A DNA stretch of 64,000 nt from CAWJAP01 sp963834365. GTDB lineage: Bacteria > Acidobacteriota > Vicinamibacteria > Vicinamibacterales > Vicinamibacteraceae. Location: assembly GCA_963834365.1 (NCBI GenBank), contig CAWIBS010000035.1:186001-250000 (forward strand). The letters are read 5' to 3'. Under the pieces are notes generated by a model. That model made no database searches and was not told the DNA's origin. It was given only the letters and a program-made list of their open reading frames with translations. The position numbers and the translations under genes were made by a program. This document shows positions 17,032 to 27,378 of the stretch, piece after piece. The stretch's first letter is position 1. The number at the start of each line of letters is the position of its first letter.

Positions 17032-17907
17032 ATGCGAAGAACGCCCGGTCTCATGTCGGTCGCGTGTCTCCTGGTCGTGGCGGTCGCGGCCCAGGAGCGG
17101 CCGCTCCCCGAGCGGGAGGCATTTCTCCGCGAAACCCGCAAGCATCTCCAGACCGACACGTCGCTCCAGAGCAGCTACGTCTACGTCGAAACCCGCCGCG
17201 AGCAGAAGCTCGACAAACGGGGACGCGTGCTGGAAGAGTCCGTGAAGGTCTTCGAGAGCTATCCCGGCCTGCCGGGCGAGAACCGATGGGAGCGGCTCAT
17301 CGCCGAAAACGGACGGCCGCGGCCCGCGGCGGAGCTCGAGAAGGTGGATCGCGATCGACAACGGCAGGCAGAGGCCCTCGCCAGGCGTCTCACCGAGCAG
17401 CCGGCGAAGGAGCGGGCGCGGCAGGAGCGCGATCTGGCGGAGCAGCGGCGCGAGTTCGAAGCCATCGTCGACGACATCTTCATCGTCTTCGACATCGACA
17501 TGCGGGGGCGTGAGGCCATCGAGGGGCACGACACGATCGCGCTCTCGCTCACGCCGCGTCCGAAGGCGAAACCGCGGACGCACGAGGGAAGGCAGATGCA
17601 GAAGTTCTCCCTCCGCGCCTGGATCAGCGAGTCCGATCATGAGCTCGTGCGGCTCGACGCCGAGGCCATCGACACGCTGTCGAGCGGCTTCGGTGTGCTG
17701 GCTCGCCTGCACAAGGGCTCGCAGCTGTCGTTCCTGCGGCGCAGAGTGAACAACGAGGTGTGGCTGCCGGCAGCCGTCCACTTCCGCGGCGGTGCACGCG
17801 TCGCCCTTGTCCGGACACTCCGGCGCAGCGGCACATCGGAGTTCTCGGGCTACCGCAAGTTCTCCGTCGACACCGCCACGACGTATCAGCCGCCGAAGAC
17901 GCAATGA
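17032..17907 (+). CDS. Secreted protein with charged coiled-coil region, unknown function
   Basis: 291 residues from the ATG at 17032, chosen because it opens a signal peptide (MRRTPGLMSVACLLVVAVAA ending AQE). The mature part has an N-terminal LRETRKHLQTDTSLQSSYVY strand-helix, a highly charged helical stretch around residues 100-150, and a beta-rich C-terminal half (DIFIVFDIDMRGREAIEGHD, then RAWISESDHELVRLDAEAID). The layout resembles outer-membrane lipoprotein-sorting-like folds found widely in Acidobacteriota, but no name is secure. It should act in the periplasm. A truncated PadR gene lies just upstream. Confidence 0.65.
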   Translation: MRRTPGLMSVACLLVVAVAAQERPLPEREAFLRETRKHLQTDTSLQSSYVYVETRREQKLDKRGRVLEESVKVFESYPGLPGENRWERLIAENGRPRPAAELEKVDRDRQRQAEALARRLTEQPAKERARQERDLAEQRREFEAIVDDIFIVFDIDMRGREAIEGHDTIALSLTPRPKAKPRTHEGRQMQKFSLRAWISESDHELVRLDAEAIDTLSSGFGVLARLHKGSQLSFLRRRVNNEVWLPAAVHFRGGARVALVRTLRRSGTSEFSGYRKFSVDTATTYQPPKTQ

Positions 17908-17959
17908 TGCGAACGCACTCCTGGTGGAGTCCGACGAGAAAGACCAGCGAGGCTCCGCC

Positions 17960-18235
17960 TCAGACCCGCGAGCAGACGACGAGTGCCCGCCGGCCCACCG
18001 TGGCCAGCATCCGGCTCTCGGCGCCGCGGATTTCGTAGACACGGTCGCGGCAGGAGACCCGCTCGCGCGCGTCGCCGCGCGGGAGCTCGAGGCGCTCGGT
18101 GAACAGGTCGCGCGGGTCGGCGGCAGGCCGCTCGCGACTGTCCGTCGGGCCACGGCTGCCGCGGCTGATGTCCGGCCGATCGACGTCCCGCGACCGCGGA
18201 TCGTCACCCCATCGCGGATCGTAGCTGGAGAACAT
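17960..18235 (-). pseudogene. N-terminal fragment of an accessory protein of mobile regions
   Basis: The minus strand encodes MFSSYDPRWGDDPRSRDVDR, a long Asp/Arg-rich linker (ADPRDLFTERLELPRG), then YEIRGAESRMLATVG, after which the frame runs into an unrelated tail and a stop. This N-terminus resembles a family that often accompanies integrated elements, but no function is established. The C-terminal part is lost or frameshifted. Confidence 0.4.
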
Positions 18236-18315
18236 CGGCGTTCCTGTCGAGATCCATGGGCCGAACGCGCTCCTCGTTGACCGTCTCGACCCAGGGTTTT
18301 GTATATACTGAATGC

Positions 18316-18601
18316 GTGTTCGAGTGGGAGGCGAGGAAGGCCGCCGCGAACCTGGTCAAACACGACGTCTCGTTCGATGAGGCCGCGACCATCTTCGTGG
18401 ATGCAGACGCGCTGGATGGGCCGGATACGCGCCATTCCGACGAGGAAGCGCGCTTCCTGCGGCTGGGACGATCGGCGGTCGGCAGAGTCCTCATGGTGGC
18501 GTACACGCTCAGGAAGGTCAGGCGATGTCGAAACGATCCGCGTCATCAGCGCACGGCGGGCGAGCCGCCGAGAAAGGGCCTCGTACGCGGCGAAAGATTG
18601 A
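18316..18601 (+). pseudogene. brnT: BrnT-family toxin, frameshifted
   Basis: From the GTG at 18316 the frame encodes the BrnT pattern FEWEARKAAANLVKHDVSFD, EAATIFVDADALDGPD, RFLRLGRSAVGRVLMVAYTL. At about 18510 it leaves the family, while the next frame supplies the missing end, GDVETIRVISARRASRRERA, stopping at 18601. One extra base explains the break. BrnT is a RelE-like ribonuclease toxin of about 90 residues. If the indel is an assembly error the toxin is intact; otherwise it is dead and only the antitoxin remains. Confidence 0.7.
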
Positions 18602-18818
18602 TTTCTCGGACATCCCGGAGGCATCGGCGGCACAACTTCGCTCGATGCGACGCGTCGGCCGCCCGCCAATCGGCGAGCGTGCGCGTCAGCTGATCGCCAT
18701 TCGCGTCGATCCCGATGTGTTGAAAGGGTTGCGAAAGGAAGCCACTCGCCGCAACGTCGGCTACCAGACGTTGCTCAATCGCGTGTTGGCTGACTACGTG
18801 CGCAAGCACGTCGCGTAA
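18525..18818 (+). CDS. brnA: BrnA-family antitoxin
   Basis: 97 residues, overlapping the end of the toxin locus. The core is IDFSDIPEASAAQLRSMRRV, then GRPPIGERARQLIAIRVDPD and VLKGLRKEATRRNVGYQTLL, matching the BrnA/CopG-like ribbon-helix-helix antitoxins (NxGYQTLLNxxLxxY). The N-terminus is basic and Ser/Ala-rich. It should bind and neutralise BrnT and repress the operon. Confidence 0.8.
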   Translation: MSKRSASSAHGGRAAEKGPRTRRKIDFSDIPEASAAQLRSMRRVGRPPIGERARQLIAIRVDPDVLKGLRKEATRRNVGYQTLLNRVLADYVRKHVA

Positions 18819-18914
18819 CTGATGTCAACTGACGGGATTGGTCATCGGCAACCTGCCTGCAGGGCGTCTGTCGCCCGGACCCGGCGCTCGCGCGAAGCTA
18901 GAAAGAGGTTTCGC

Positions 18915-19187
18915 ATGACCGTCACCGATCGCGTCGAAGTTAACCCACGCCTGATGATGGGCAAGGCCGTGATCCGCGGCACGCGAATCCCCGTTGAGCT
19001 CATCTTGCGCAAAATGAGCGAAGGCGCCTCGGAAGCGGATCTTCTGGAAGCCTATCCCCGCCTGATTCGCGACGATCTCCGCGCGGCGTTGCGCTATGCC
19101 GCCGACTCCCTGGCGCATGAAGAGGTCGTCTTCATCGAGCCAGGCCGAGCCCGCGTGTCGCGAGCTCGACCGTTGACTGACAAATGA
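18915..19187 (+). CDS. DUF433 domain protein (VapB-like antitoxin family)
   Basis: 90 residues from the ATG at 18915, preceded by an AAAGAGG motif. The DUF433 signature is complete: NPRLMMGKAVIRGTRIPVEL, then ILRKMSEGASEADLLEAYPR and LIRDDLRAALRYAADSLAHE. These are small winged-HTH proteins, usually followed by a DUF5615 PIN-like toxin gene. No such partner follows here, so it is probably an orphan. It lies 96 bases after brnA on the same strand. Confidence 0.8.
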   Translation: MTVTDRVEVNPRLMMGKAVIRGTRIPVELILRKMSEGASEADLLEAYPRLIRDDLRAALRYAADSLAHEEVVFIEPGRARVSRARPLTDK

Positions 19188-19284
19188 CTGACAATGCGTA
19201 CGAACGGGCGCGTTCTCGTGTTGCCTCGGGTGATCGAAAGGCTTGAAAACATTGGGGCAGCGGTACGCGCGCGACGACTCTTGG

Positions 19285-19322
19285 CGTCTACTTCGCCTTC
19301 GGCTCACGGACTGACCGAGTCC
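19285..19322 (+). repeat. Short palindromic repeat, copy C (diverged)
   Basis: CGTCTACTTCGCCTTCGGCTC followed by ACGGACTGACCGAGTCC in the plus strand is a diverged copy of the units at 1089 and 28380. The GTCTGC/GCAGAC stem is no longer perfect, and the tRNA-derived tail after GAGTCC is missing. Confidence 0.5.
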
Positions 19323-19402
19323 TTCAGCTGACGCCGTCGATCCCACACCTAAGAGAAGTCAGGCTGCACGCCCCTGGATTGAAAACGCAGAGAATCTCGA
19401 GA

Positions 19403-20039
19403 ATGCCTCACGTGGTCCTGATCGGTGATTCGATCCTCGACAACGCCGCGTATACGCAAGGAGGGCCCGACGTGGTGTCACAGGTCCGTGGACTGTTGCC
19501 GCCTGGCTGGGAAGCCACGCTGTTGGCCGTCGATGGATCGACCACTGATCATGTTGCGGGCCAGCTCGGCCGCCTCCCAGAGCGGGCGACACACCTCGTG
19601 CTCAGCGTCGGTGGCAACAACGCCCTGATGCACCTCGGGATTCTGGAGACTCCGGTATCCTCCATGGCGAAATCCGTCGAAGCATTGGCGGACATTGCGT
19701 CAGATTTCGAGAGGACGCTACCGATTGGCCATAGCAGCCTGCCTGGACACCGGCCTTCCCTTGGCCGTGTGTACGGTTTACAACGGGTGTTTCGACGACC
19801 AGTCTTTCCAACGCGTCGCGTCCACGATGCTCACGGTATTCAACGACGCCATTATTCGAGTGGCCATTGAGCACTCCCTTCCCGTCATAGACCTTCGCTC
19901 GGTGTGTGTCACAAGGGAAGACTATGCCAACCCGATCGAACCATCGTCAGTGGGCGGGGAAAAGATCGCCCGAGTCATAGTCGGACTCGTTTGTGGAGCG
20001 AAGACGACAGCGCCGGCGACGCGGATCGTCATTGCGTGA
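19403..20039 (+). pseudogene. SGNH/GDSL hydrolase, frameshifted
   Basis: The ATG at 19403 opens MPHVVLIGDSILDNAAYT, the GDS catalytic-serine block of SGNH hydrolases. HLVLSVGGNNALMHL gives block III (GGNN with the oxyanion asparagine). Near 19717 the frame changes by one base, after which YRLAIAACLDTGLPLAVCTV and FNDAIIRVAIEHSLPVIDLR continue the fold to 20039. The usual DxxH block near the end is weak. One extra A (GAGAGGACGC) explains the break. Relatives are cytosolic esterases of about 210 residues. Confidence 0.7.
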
Positions 20040-20128
20040 TTCTCTGGACAACGTCCGTGTCAGGGAACTCTCTTGCGCGAGGGATTCGGTACGGTTGCTT
20101 TCGCGTCAGAACTGCGGAGCACAGCGCG

Positions 20129-21664
20129 ATGAAGGCAGTAACAGGCGGATCGTGCGCGGTTCTCCTCGCACTGATACTCGTGATGGACGGACACGCGCTC
20201 AACGCCGCGGCGTCGTGCGAGAGCTTGTCGTCCCTGGCGCTCCCGAACACGTCGATTACTCTGGCCCGGATGGTGCCCGCCGGAGGATTCAGTCTGCCTG
20301 GGACGGGCCCGGCGGCGGTGCAGCAATTCAGCCGGTTGCCGGCGTTTTGCCGTGTGGCGGCCACGCTCACGCCTTCTTCGGACTCTGAGATCAAGATTGA
20401 AGTCTGGCTGCCGGCCCCGGCGTGGAACGGCAAGTTCCAGGCCGTCGGCAACGGCGGCTGGGCGGGAACGATCAGCTATGGCGCGCTGGCCTCCGCGCTG
20501 CAGGAGGGTTACGCGACGGCATCGACGGACACGGGACACGTCGGTGGGACTGCGTCGTTCGCGATCGGACATCCGGAAAAGGTCGTTGATTTCGCGTATC
20601 GCGCCGTCCACGAGATGGCGGTGCAATCAAAGGCCGTGATCGCGGCCTTCTACGATCGCGCGCCACGGTTCTGGTACTGGACGGGTTGCTCCACAGGCGG
20701 GCGGCAGGGGCTGATGGCGGCTCAGCGCTATCCGGAGGATTTCGATGGGATTGTCGCCGGCGCTCCTGCGAACAATCAGACGCAGTTGTGCGCCTGGCGG
20801 ATCGCGGTGGAAGCGAAGATCCTCCAAGAGCCGGCGAGTGTTGTCTCCCGCACCAAACTCGCCCTCGTCAACAAGGCTGTACTCGCCGCGTGCGACGCAC
20901 TCGACGGCGTGACGGACGGGCTCCTGACGGACCCGCACCAATGCCGTTTTGATCCCGCATCACTCCTGTGCCGCGGGGTCGACATGGACGATTGCCTGAC
21001 GGCGCCACAGGTAGAAGCCGTGAAGATGGGCTACGCCCCCGCCAGGCGAAAGACGGGTGAGTTGATTTACCCAGGGTTGGTGCCTGGCGGCGAGATGGGG
21101 TGGGCCATGCTGACAGCCGCCAGCCCGGAACCTGGAGGGATCGACGTGGGAATGTTCAGATACGTGGCCCATGAAGACCCGGCGTGGGACTGGCGCACGT
21201 TCGACCTGGATCGCGACACCTCCCTGATCGACAAGAAAGCAGGCTTCATTGACGCCGTGAATGCGGATCTTTCGGCCTTTCGGGCTCGCGGTGGAAAACT
21301 TCTCATCTTCCACGGTTGGAATGACGGCGGCTCGGGTGGGGCGATCTCACCGCAGAACAGCATCAACTACTACTCGAGCGTGTTGGCACGGATGGGGCCG
21401 AAGCAAGAGGATTGGCTGCGACTCTTCATGGTGCCCGGTATGGCGCATTGCGGGGGTGGGCCGGGCCCTGACCAGGTGAACTGGATGGCCGCGATGGAGC
21501 GTTGGCGCGAATCCGGAATCGCACCCGATCGGTTGATCGCATCACGAGTCAGCGACAACCGCGTCAACATGACACGGCCAGTCTGTCCCTATCCACAAGT
21601 CGCGCAGTACACCGGCGTGGGCAGCACGAACGACGCGGCAAACTTCGTCTGCAAAGTGCGGTGA
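20129..21664 (+). CDS. Tannase/feruloyl esterase family protein
   Basis: 511 residues from the ATG at 20129, which opens a signal peptide (GGSCAVLLALILVMDGHALN). The tannase family (PF07519) features are present: WTGCSTGGRQGL with the nucleophilic serine beside a cysteine, FHGWNDGG with the catalytic aspartate, and PGMAHCGGGPG with the catalytic histidine beside the partner cysteine. A Ca-binding insertion lies around CDALDGVTDGLLTDPHQCRF. It should be exported and hydrolyse ester bonds of plant phenolics such as gallates or ferulates. The exact substrate is not readable. Confidence 0.9.
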   Translation: MKAVTGGSCAVLLALILVMDGHALNAAASCESLSSLALPNTSITLARMVPAGGFSLPGTGPAAVQQFSRLPAFCRVAATLTPSSDSEIKIEVWLPAPAWNGKFQAVGNGGWAGTISYGALASALQEGYATASTDTGHVGGTASFAIGHPEKVVDFAYRAVHEMAVQSKAVIAAFYDRAPRFWYWTGCSTGGRQGLMAAQRYPEDFDGIVAGAPANNQTQLCAWRIAVEAKILQEPASVVSRTKLALVNKAVLAACDALDGVTDGLLTDPHQCRFDPASLLCRGVDMDDCLTAPQVEAVKMGYAPARRKTGELIYPGLVPGGEMGWAMLTAASPEPGGIDVGMFRYVAHEDPAWDWRTFDLDRDTSLIDKKAGFIDAVNADLSAFRARGGKLLIFHGWNDGGSGGAISPQNSINYYSSVLARMGPKQEDWLRLFMVPGMAHCGGGPGPDQVNWMAAMERWRESGIAPDRLIASRVSDNRVNMTRPVCPYPQVAQYTGVGSTNDAANFVCKVR

Positions 21665-21983
21665 GCGTCGCCTTCCTATGAGGCCGTCTCACACGGCTTG
21701 CAGCCGGCAGCGGCTGGTGGCCGTCTGTGCCGCCATGCGAGCGTGGAAGAATCGCGGCGCCCGCCACACGGCTGTTCCGCACAGGACGCCCTGATCTGGA
21801 TTGACGGATCCCGCCAGCGTACCGCCTGAGCTTCGCCGGGAGTCCATCAGTCGTTCGACCGTCCTCAAAAATAGCTAATTCTGGTGATAGGCGCGCCTCC
21901 CTCCGTCTCCGTACGCTCTCCACCCAGCAGGATGTCGCCGTGACGTTGCCAAACCCCACGACGACCTGCTCAAAGGAGGAGAC
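21665..21983. other. Gene-free interval with ribosome-binding site for the next gene
   Basis: About 320 bases after the esterase stop. No coding pattern is convincing. The last bases contain AAAGGAGGAGAC (21971-21982), a near-perfect Shine-Dalgarno sequence for the next gene, so a promoter probably lies here, but no clear -35/-10 pair stands out. Confidence 0.4.
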
Positions 21984-22568
21984 ATGGATACGCACGCACT
22001 ATCGCTCGTCATGCTCGCGGGTCTGCTGAATACCGCCTCCGATGGTCGGCCGGTGCCCGCGCCGGGAACCGCCACCACGGCGCCGAAAGCCGCGCCAACG
22101 GCCGGGCACGCACACGAGTCACACGGGAGAGTTGAACTGACGCCCCAGATGCTCAAGCAAGTCGCAGCATTGCACGTGCTGTTTGCGAAGTACCACGACC
22201 TGCAGAAGGCGCTCGAGCACGGCTACGAGTTCGTGGGACCCTGCGTCTCGGATCCCGCGCTGGGTGGGATGGGCGATCACTACAGCCGCGACGCCGACGT
22301 CGACCTCGGCCGCGGTGATGGCACCCACGCGTTGGAAAGGCCGCAGTACCTGGTGTATGCGCCACAGAGGAACGGATCGCGCCGGCTCGCCGCTCTGGAC
22401 TACACGGTGCCGTATGACAAGTGGCACAGCGACAAGGCGCCCGAGTTCTTCGGCATTCCGTTCACGCGGAACGATGGCTTTGGCGTCTGGATGTTCCACA
22501 TCTGGGTGTTCCAGCACAATCCGGCGGGGATATTCGCCAATTTCAACCCGAACGTGCCGCAGTGTTGA
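21984..22568 (+). CDS. Secreted protein of unknown function
   Basis: 194 residues behind an excellent RBS. The N-terminus is hydrophobic (LSLVMLAGLLNTA) and followed by a Pro/Ala/Thr-rich linker, consistent with export. The conserved-looking body includes YHDLQKALEHGYEFVGPCVS, then LGGMGDHYSRDADVDLG and FGVWMFHIWVFQHNPAGIFA. The pattern of His, Asp and Trp residues suggests a small metal- or ligand-binding domain seen in many soil bacteria, but the family has no known role. It precedes an FAD oxidase by 83 bases. Confidence 0.7.
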   Translation: MDTHALSLVMLAGLLNTASDGRPVPAPGTATTAPKAAPTAGHAHESHGRVELTPQMLKQVAALHVLFAKYHDLQKALEHGYEFVGPCVSDPALGGMGDHYSRDADVDLGRGDGTHALERPQYLVYAPQRNGSRRLAALDYTVPYDKWHSDKAPEFFGIPFTRNDGFGVWMFHIWVFQHNPAGIFANFNPNVPQC

Positions 22569-22651
22569 GCCGGCCAGCCCCACGATCCTCGAGTGGAGAG
22601 GAGGCGCGCTCGGGCCAGCGCTTGCCGACGCATCCTCAGGGGTCGATCACC

Positions 22652-24061
22652 GTGCGAACTCTCTCAGGCGCCGACAAGCCTCTGCCGCGCGCCGCGCTCG
22701 AGACGCTCGCCGCAAGTCTCGGCGGGCGTCTCGTTCTGCCAGATGCCCCGGGGTACGACGAAGCGCGCCGCGTCTGGAACGGCATGATCGACCGGAGACC
22801 GGCTGCCGTCGCCCGCTGCCGCGGCGTGTCGGACATTCTCCAGTGCCTCCGCTTCGCACGCACCTACGATCCCGTTGTCGCAGTACGCGGAGGCGCGCAC
22901 AACGTCGCAGGTTTCGCCACGTGCGATGGCGGCCTCGTGATCGACTTGTCGCCGATGCGTGGAATCAAGGTCGACTCGCGCGCACGTACGGCGCGTGTCC
23001 AGGCAGGCGCCACGTGGGGCGACCTCGATCGCGAGACGCAGGTCTTCGGTCTCGCGGCCCCGGGTGGCGTCGTCTCGACGACTGGAATTGCCGGCCTCAC
23101 GCTTGGCGGGGGTCAGGGATGGCTCCGGCGGACGTACGGTATGAGCTGCGACAGTCTCATCTCCGCCGACGTGATCACGGCCGATGGTGAGCTCCTGACC
23201 GCCAGCGACACAGCGCATCCGGATCTGTTCTGGGGGCTCAGAGGTGGTGGCGGCAATTTCGGCATCGTCACCGAGTTCGAGTTCCGCCTGCATCCTATCG
23301 GGCCTCTTGTTGCGTTTGTGGCACCGGTGTACCCGATCGAGAGAGCCCGGGTGGTTCTGGCTGGCTTTCGCGAATTCGTCGCGGCAGCATCCGACGAGGT
23401 AAACGCCACGGCCGTGCTGTGGACCGTTCCGGCGGGTCCCGCGTTTCCTTCGCACCTCCAGGGGCGGACCGTAATCACCCTGGCGGGGATCTTCGTGGGG
23501 GGACCGGAACGGGGCGAGCGCGTGTTGCAGCCGCTCCGGACGATCGACGAGCCGTTGTTCGACATGTCGTCTCGGCTCGCATACACGGAGCTGCAGCGCC
23601 TGTTCGACCCGTTCTTCCCGAAAGGTGAGCTTCTCTACTACTGGAAGGGAAGCTATCTCGACAACCTGGACGATGACATCGTGGCGGAGATCGAAGGCGC
23701 GGCCCAACACCGGCCGTCACCGCTCTCGATGGTCGGCATCTGGGCTCTTGGCGGAGCCATGAGCCGCGTGGGTCCCGAGGAAACGGCCGTCGGACGCCGT
23801 GACGCCCGCTTCCTCGTGGAGCTGCTCGCGAACTGGAAGGAACCGGAAGACACCGAGCGGAACGTCGCCTGGGTACGAGATGTATTCGACAAGCCGCGGC
23901 GGCTGTCGTCGGGGAGGCCGAACTTCAACTTCCCTGGGTTTGGGGAGGATACCAAGGCGTTCGTGCACGCGGTGTTCGGAAACCAATACCAGCGGCTTCT
24001 CGCCGTGAAGCGGAAGTACGACCCGACCAATCTGTTCCGGCTGAACCAGAACGTGACATAG
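22652..24061 (+). CDS. FAD-linked oxidase of the berberine-bridge (BBE) type
   Basis: 469 residues from a GTG start chosen because the conserved region begins soon after. An FAD_binding_4 domain covers residues ~40-175: VAVRGGAHNVAGFATCDGGL (RGGxH, the histidine usually linked to FAD), GGVVSTTGIAGLTLGGGQGW, and GLRGGGGNFGIVTEFEF. The C-terminal BBE motif is YDPTNLFRLNQNV. The second cysteine used for bicovalent FAD attachment is not evident. Such enzymes oxidise sugars or alkaloid-like alcohols; the substrate is unknown. No leader peptide is seen. Confidence 0.85.
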   Translation: MRTLSGADKPLPRAALETLAASLGGRLVLPDAPGYDEARRVWNGMIDRRPAAVARCRGVSDILQCLRFARTYDPVVAVRGGAHNVAGFATCDGGLVIDLSPMRGIKVDSRARTARVQAGATWGDLDRETQVFGLAAPGGVVSTTGIAGLTLGGGQGWLRRTYGMSCDSLISADVITADGELLTASDTAHPDLFWGLRGGGGNFGIVTEFEFRLHPIGPLVAFVAPVYPIERARVVLAGFREFVAAASDEVNATAVLWTVPAGPAFPSHLQGRTVITLAGIFVGGPERGERVLQPLRTIDEPLFDMSSRLAYTELQRLFDPFFPKGELLYYWKGSYLDNLDDDIVAEIEGAAQHRPSPLSMVGIWALGGAMSRVGPEETAVGRRDARFLVELLANWKEPEDTERNVAWVRDVFDKPRRLSSGRPNFNFPGFGEDTKAFVHAVFGNQYQRLLAVKRKYDPTNLFRLNQNVT

Positions 24062-24148
24062 CAGTCCGCGCCCTGAGATTGAGCATCTGACCCGCGTCGG
24101 TTACGATCACCCGCTCATCGCCGGCCGTGCCGGTGAGCTGGGCAAGGG

Positions 24149-27070
24149 ATGCGGGACGCACCATCGCGCGGCGTGTTCATCAGCCGGCAGCGCGAGTTGT
24201 CGGTGCTGTGTCGCGCGCTCGACGAAGCGCAGCGCCGCCACGGACAGATCGTGCTGATCAGTGGTGAGGCCGGCATCGGCAAGACCCGGCTGGCCCAGGA
24301 GCTCGCCGCCATCGCGGCCTCCGGAACCGTGAGCGTACTCTGGGGGCGCTGCTTACAGGGTGAGACGTCGCCTCCGTACTGGCCGTGGGCACAAATCGTC
24401 GGCTCGTTTGCCGAGCGCTGCAGTGTCGCGACGCTTCGTCGCGTCCTCGGTCCCGCGGCTGGTCGCCTCAGCCTCATCGTCCCGCAAGTAGGCGAGCGGC
24501 TTCACATTCCTGCCGCACCGGGGATTGAGACCAACCGGTTCCAGCTCTTCAACGCAGTGCACACGTTTCTGCAGCGTGCCTCTCTGCAGACGCCCCTTCT
24601 GCTCGTTCTCGAGGATCTTCATTGGGCTGATCAGAACTCTCTGCTGCTCCTCGAGCTCGTCGCGCAGGACCTGTCCGGCCACAGTGTGCTGGTCGTGGCG
24701 ACCTATCGGGACGACGAGGTTCGGGCGCCTCTGGCGCAGACGTTTGGCGAGCTCGCCCGCGTGGGGGTCACCAGGGTGGCCCTGAGTGGGCTGTCGGCGG
24801 AAGACACGGGGCAACTCATGGCGGGTATCACCGGCCAGCAGCCGCCGCACGAGATGGTCGAGCTGGTTCACGCGCGAACCGACGGGAACCCGTTCTTCGT
24901 GACGGAGATCGCGCGGCTGCCGTCCGTTGACGCGCGGGCTGTCCCCGAGAACGTGCGCGCGGCAATCTCTCAGCGATTGAGCCGGCTCTCTCAGCTCGCC
25001 AGTCAGATCCTCGTCGTCGCCTCCGTCATCGGACGCGAGTTCGAGTTTCGGGTTGTGGCGGCGGTCCTGTCGGACGCAGGCGAAGAGCGCCTTCTTGGCG
25101 CCCTGGATGAGGCCCTGCAGGCGGCGCTCATCGAGCCGCTCCAGCGGCGCGGCGACGATTGGTACCACTTCAAGCATGAATTGACCAGGGACGCACTCTA
25201 CGACAGCACCTCGCCGGGTCGTCGAGCCCAATGGCATGCGGCCATCCTGCGCACGCTCGAACGGCTCCACGGACCTTTGGTCGACGACTACGCTGCCGAC
25301 CTCGCCGCGCACGCCGCGCGCGCGGAGCTCCTGGTGGGATCGGCGACGCTCGTGAAGTATTCGAGAGCGGCGGGCGAGCAGAAGGTCGCCGCGCATGCGT
25401 TCGAGGACGCTCTCCCGCATTTCGAGCGCGCGTGGCGGGCGCGCAATCCGCTGCCGCTCGACGCCGAGGCGGCCGCGATTCTGTTCGGGCTGGGATGCGC
25501 GCAGGCCGCGACCGCCCTTCGCTGGAACCGGCAGGAGGGCTGGGCGAATCTGCGCCGGGCGATCGGCTATTACCTGCAGGCCGGTGACGTCGGCCGTGCG
25601 GTTGACGGCCGCCACGCATCCATCCGTCCTTCCAGAAGGAGCGTCGGGCGTCTCGGATGTCATCGAGCATGTCCTCACCGAGGTCCCGCGTGGATCAACG
25701 CAGGAGGGGTGGCTGCGCGCGCGTCTGGGCGCGGCCGAGTACTTCGAGACGGGAGATTACGGGCGCGCGCGCGTGGCGTTCGACCGTGCGCTCGAGATCG
25801 CGGCTGCCCACCGTGACCTGGCTCTCGAGTTGCGCACGCTCGCGTACAAAACGTCGGTGGATCACTTCGACCTGCGGTGGCAGGACGCGCTCTCGAAGAG
25901 TCGGCGCGTGCTGAAGCTGGCGCGACGCATCGATGATCCGCACTCCGAGACCTATGCGCGCTATCGCGCGGCATACGTGCTGATACACACCGGCCGCACG
26001 GACGAGGCCAGGGTAGAGGTGGAGGCGAACCTGGCGGCGGCTGAACGTTTGCGCGATCGCGGGCTCCTGACGGACGCCTTGTTTCTTGCCTCGACGCTCG
26101 CGCACGCTCACGGGCGAGTGGCACGAGGCGCGGGCGCACAGCGACCGCGGTTTGGCGCTGACGCCCCGCCATCTGGTGTTGCTTCACGGACGCGCACACC
26201 TGGAATACGAAACCGGACATGAGAAGGAGGGCGGTGGCTATCTGCGCCGGTTGCTCGAGGCGGAGAGCTTCGCGGGACCGTATCCACTGTCAGGCACGTT
26301 TACCGCGATGGCGCTGTGCGCAGGTCGCGGGCTTGTCGAACCGGACGACGGGATTCGAGCCCGCCCTCGCCGCCGCGCGCCGCATACTGGCGCGACCGAC
26401 GTCGGTTCCGAATGCCGTCCTGTCCGCTCGGCTCAGTCGCGGGCTGTGGTCGATTCGTGATCGGCGCGCCGGCGATCCTGAAGCCGATCTCGAGTTCGTG
26501 GATCGTTTCGAAAGCGTCGCGCCGATCCAGTGGTGGGTGGTGACAGCGCGTGTCCTGGGCGGGCTCGCGCACGCGGCCGGACAGCAACGTCGTGCGATCT
26601 CTCGATTCGAGTCGGCGCTGGCGTTCTGCCGGCGCAGCGGGTACAGACCGGAGCTGGCCTGGACGTGCTTTGACTACGCGTGCGTCCTCCTGGACAGCGG
26701 CCGTCGTGAGGATCGAATGAAGGCGGCGTCGCTGCTCGACGAAGGCGAGCAGATCGCGGAGAACTTGGGCATGCGGCCGCTGGCCGCGCGGATCGCAGGA
26801 TTTCGCGAACGGTACCGCGTCCGACTGGATCGGAAGCCTGCCGGCCTCACGACTCGCGAGCTCGAGATCCTGCGCCTGATCGCCGCCGGCAAGGCGAACA
26901 AGGAGATCGCGCAGGCGCTCTTCATCAGCACCAATACCGTCGCCATCCACGTCGCCCACGTCCTTGCCAAGACCGGCGCCTCGAACCGAACGGAGGCCGC
27001 CGCGTACGCGGCGCGCCATCATCTGTTCGAGCCAGCCAGCCCTGCAGCCGCGTCGACACCCGAAAAATAG
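24149..27070 (+). pseudogene. Large AAA-ATPase/LuxR-type regulator, frameshifted
   Basis: The locus would encode about 970 residues. The first frame has an AAA_16 ATPase domain: ISGEAGIGKTRLAQELA (Walker A), LLLVLEDLHWADQNS (Walker B). A TPR-like region follows. The end carries a LuxR HTH: GLTTRELEILRLIAAGKANK, EIAQALFISTNTVAIHVAHV. The frame changes near 25605, 26105 and 26315, each by one base, and the encoded family pattern continues without loss. This is the LAL/MalT-like architecture of large ATP-dependent transcription activators. It may be intact in the organism if the indels are errors. Confidence 0.75.
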
Positions 27071-27378
27071 TCAGAACCGGCGGCCAACCGCGCGCACCGG
27101 CGTTCGGTCGAACGTGCGAACTCGTTGATACTCAGTGGTTTGACGGGTTGGTCCGCCGCGACGAGAAATCGACGTCGGCCGCCGGAAATCGCGTCCAATA
27201 TGACAATCGCGGCCAAACACGTTACCGCCGCTGGCGGGTCTTCGCTGCTACGATCCGCGCGCACAGAGACATGCGGCTGGAGTTCGGCCTTCACACCATC
27301 GCGGGTGGACGCGAGGAGATCGAGCGGTTTACTCCAAGAGAGTTGGGCGCTCCTTAGCGTTCGTCAACGGGAAAGCAA
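27071..27378. other. Gene-free interval with one half of a flanking direct repeat
   Basis: No gene is convincing here. Bases 27283-27345 resemble 28480-28542 on the other side of the EAL gene (about four of five bases alike), starting TTCGGCCTTCACACCAT versus TTTGGCCCTCACACCAT. Confidence 0.45.
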
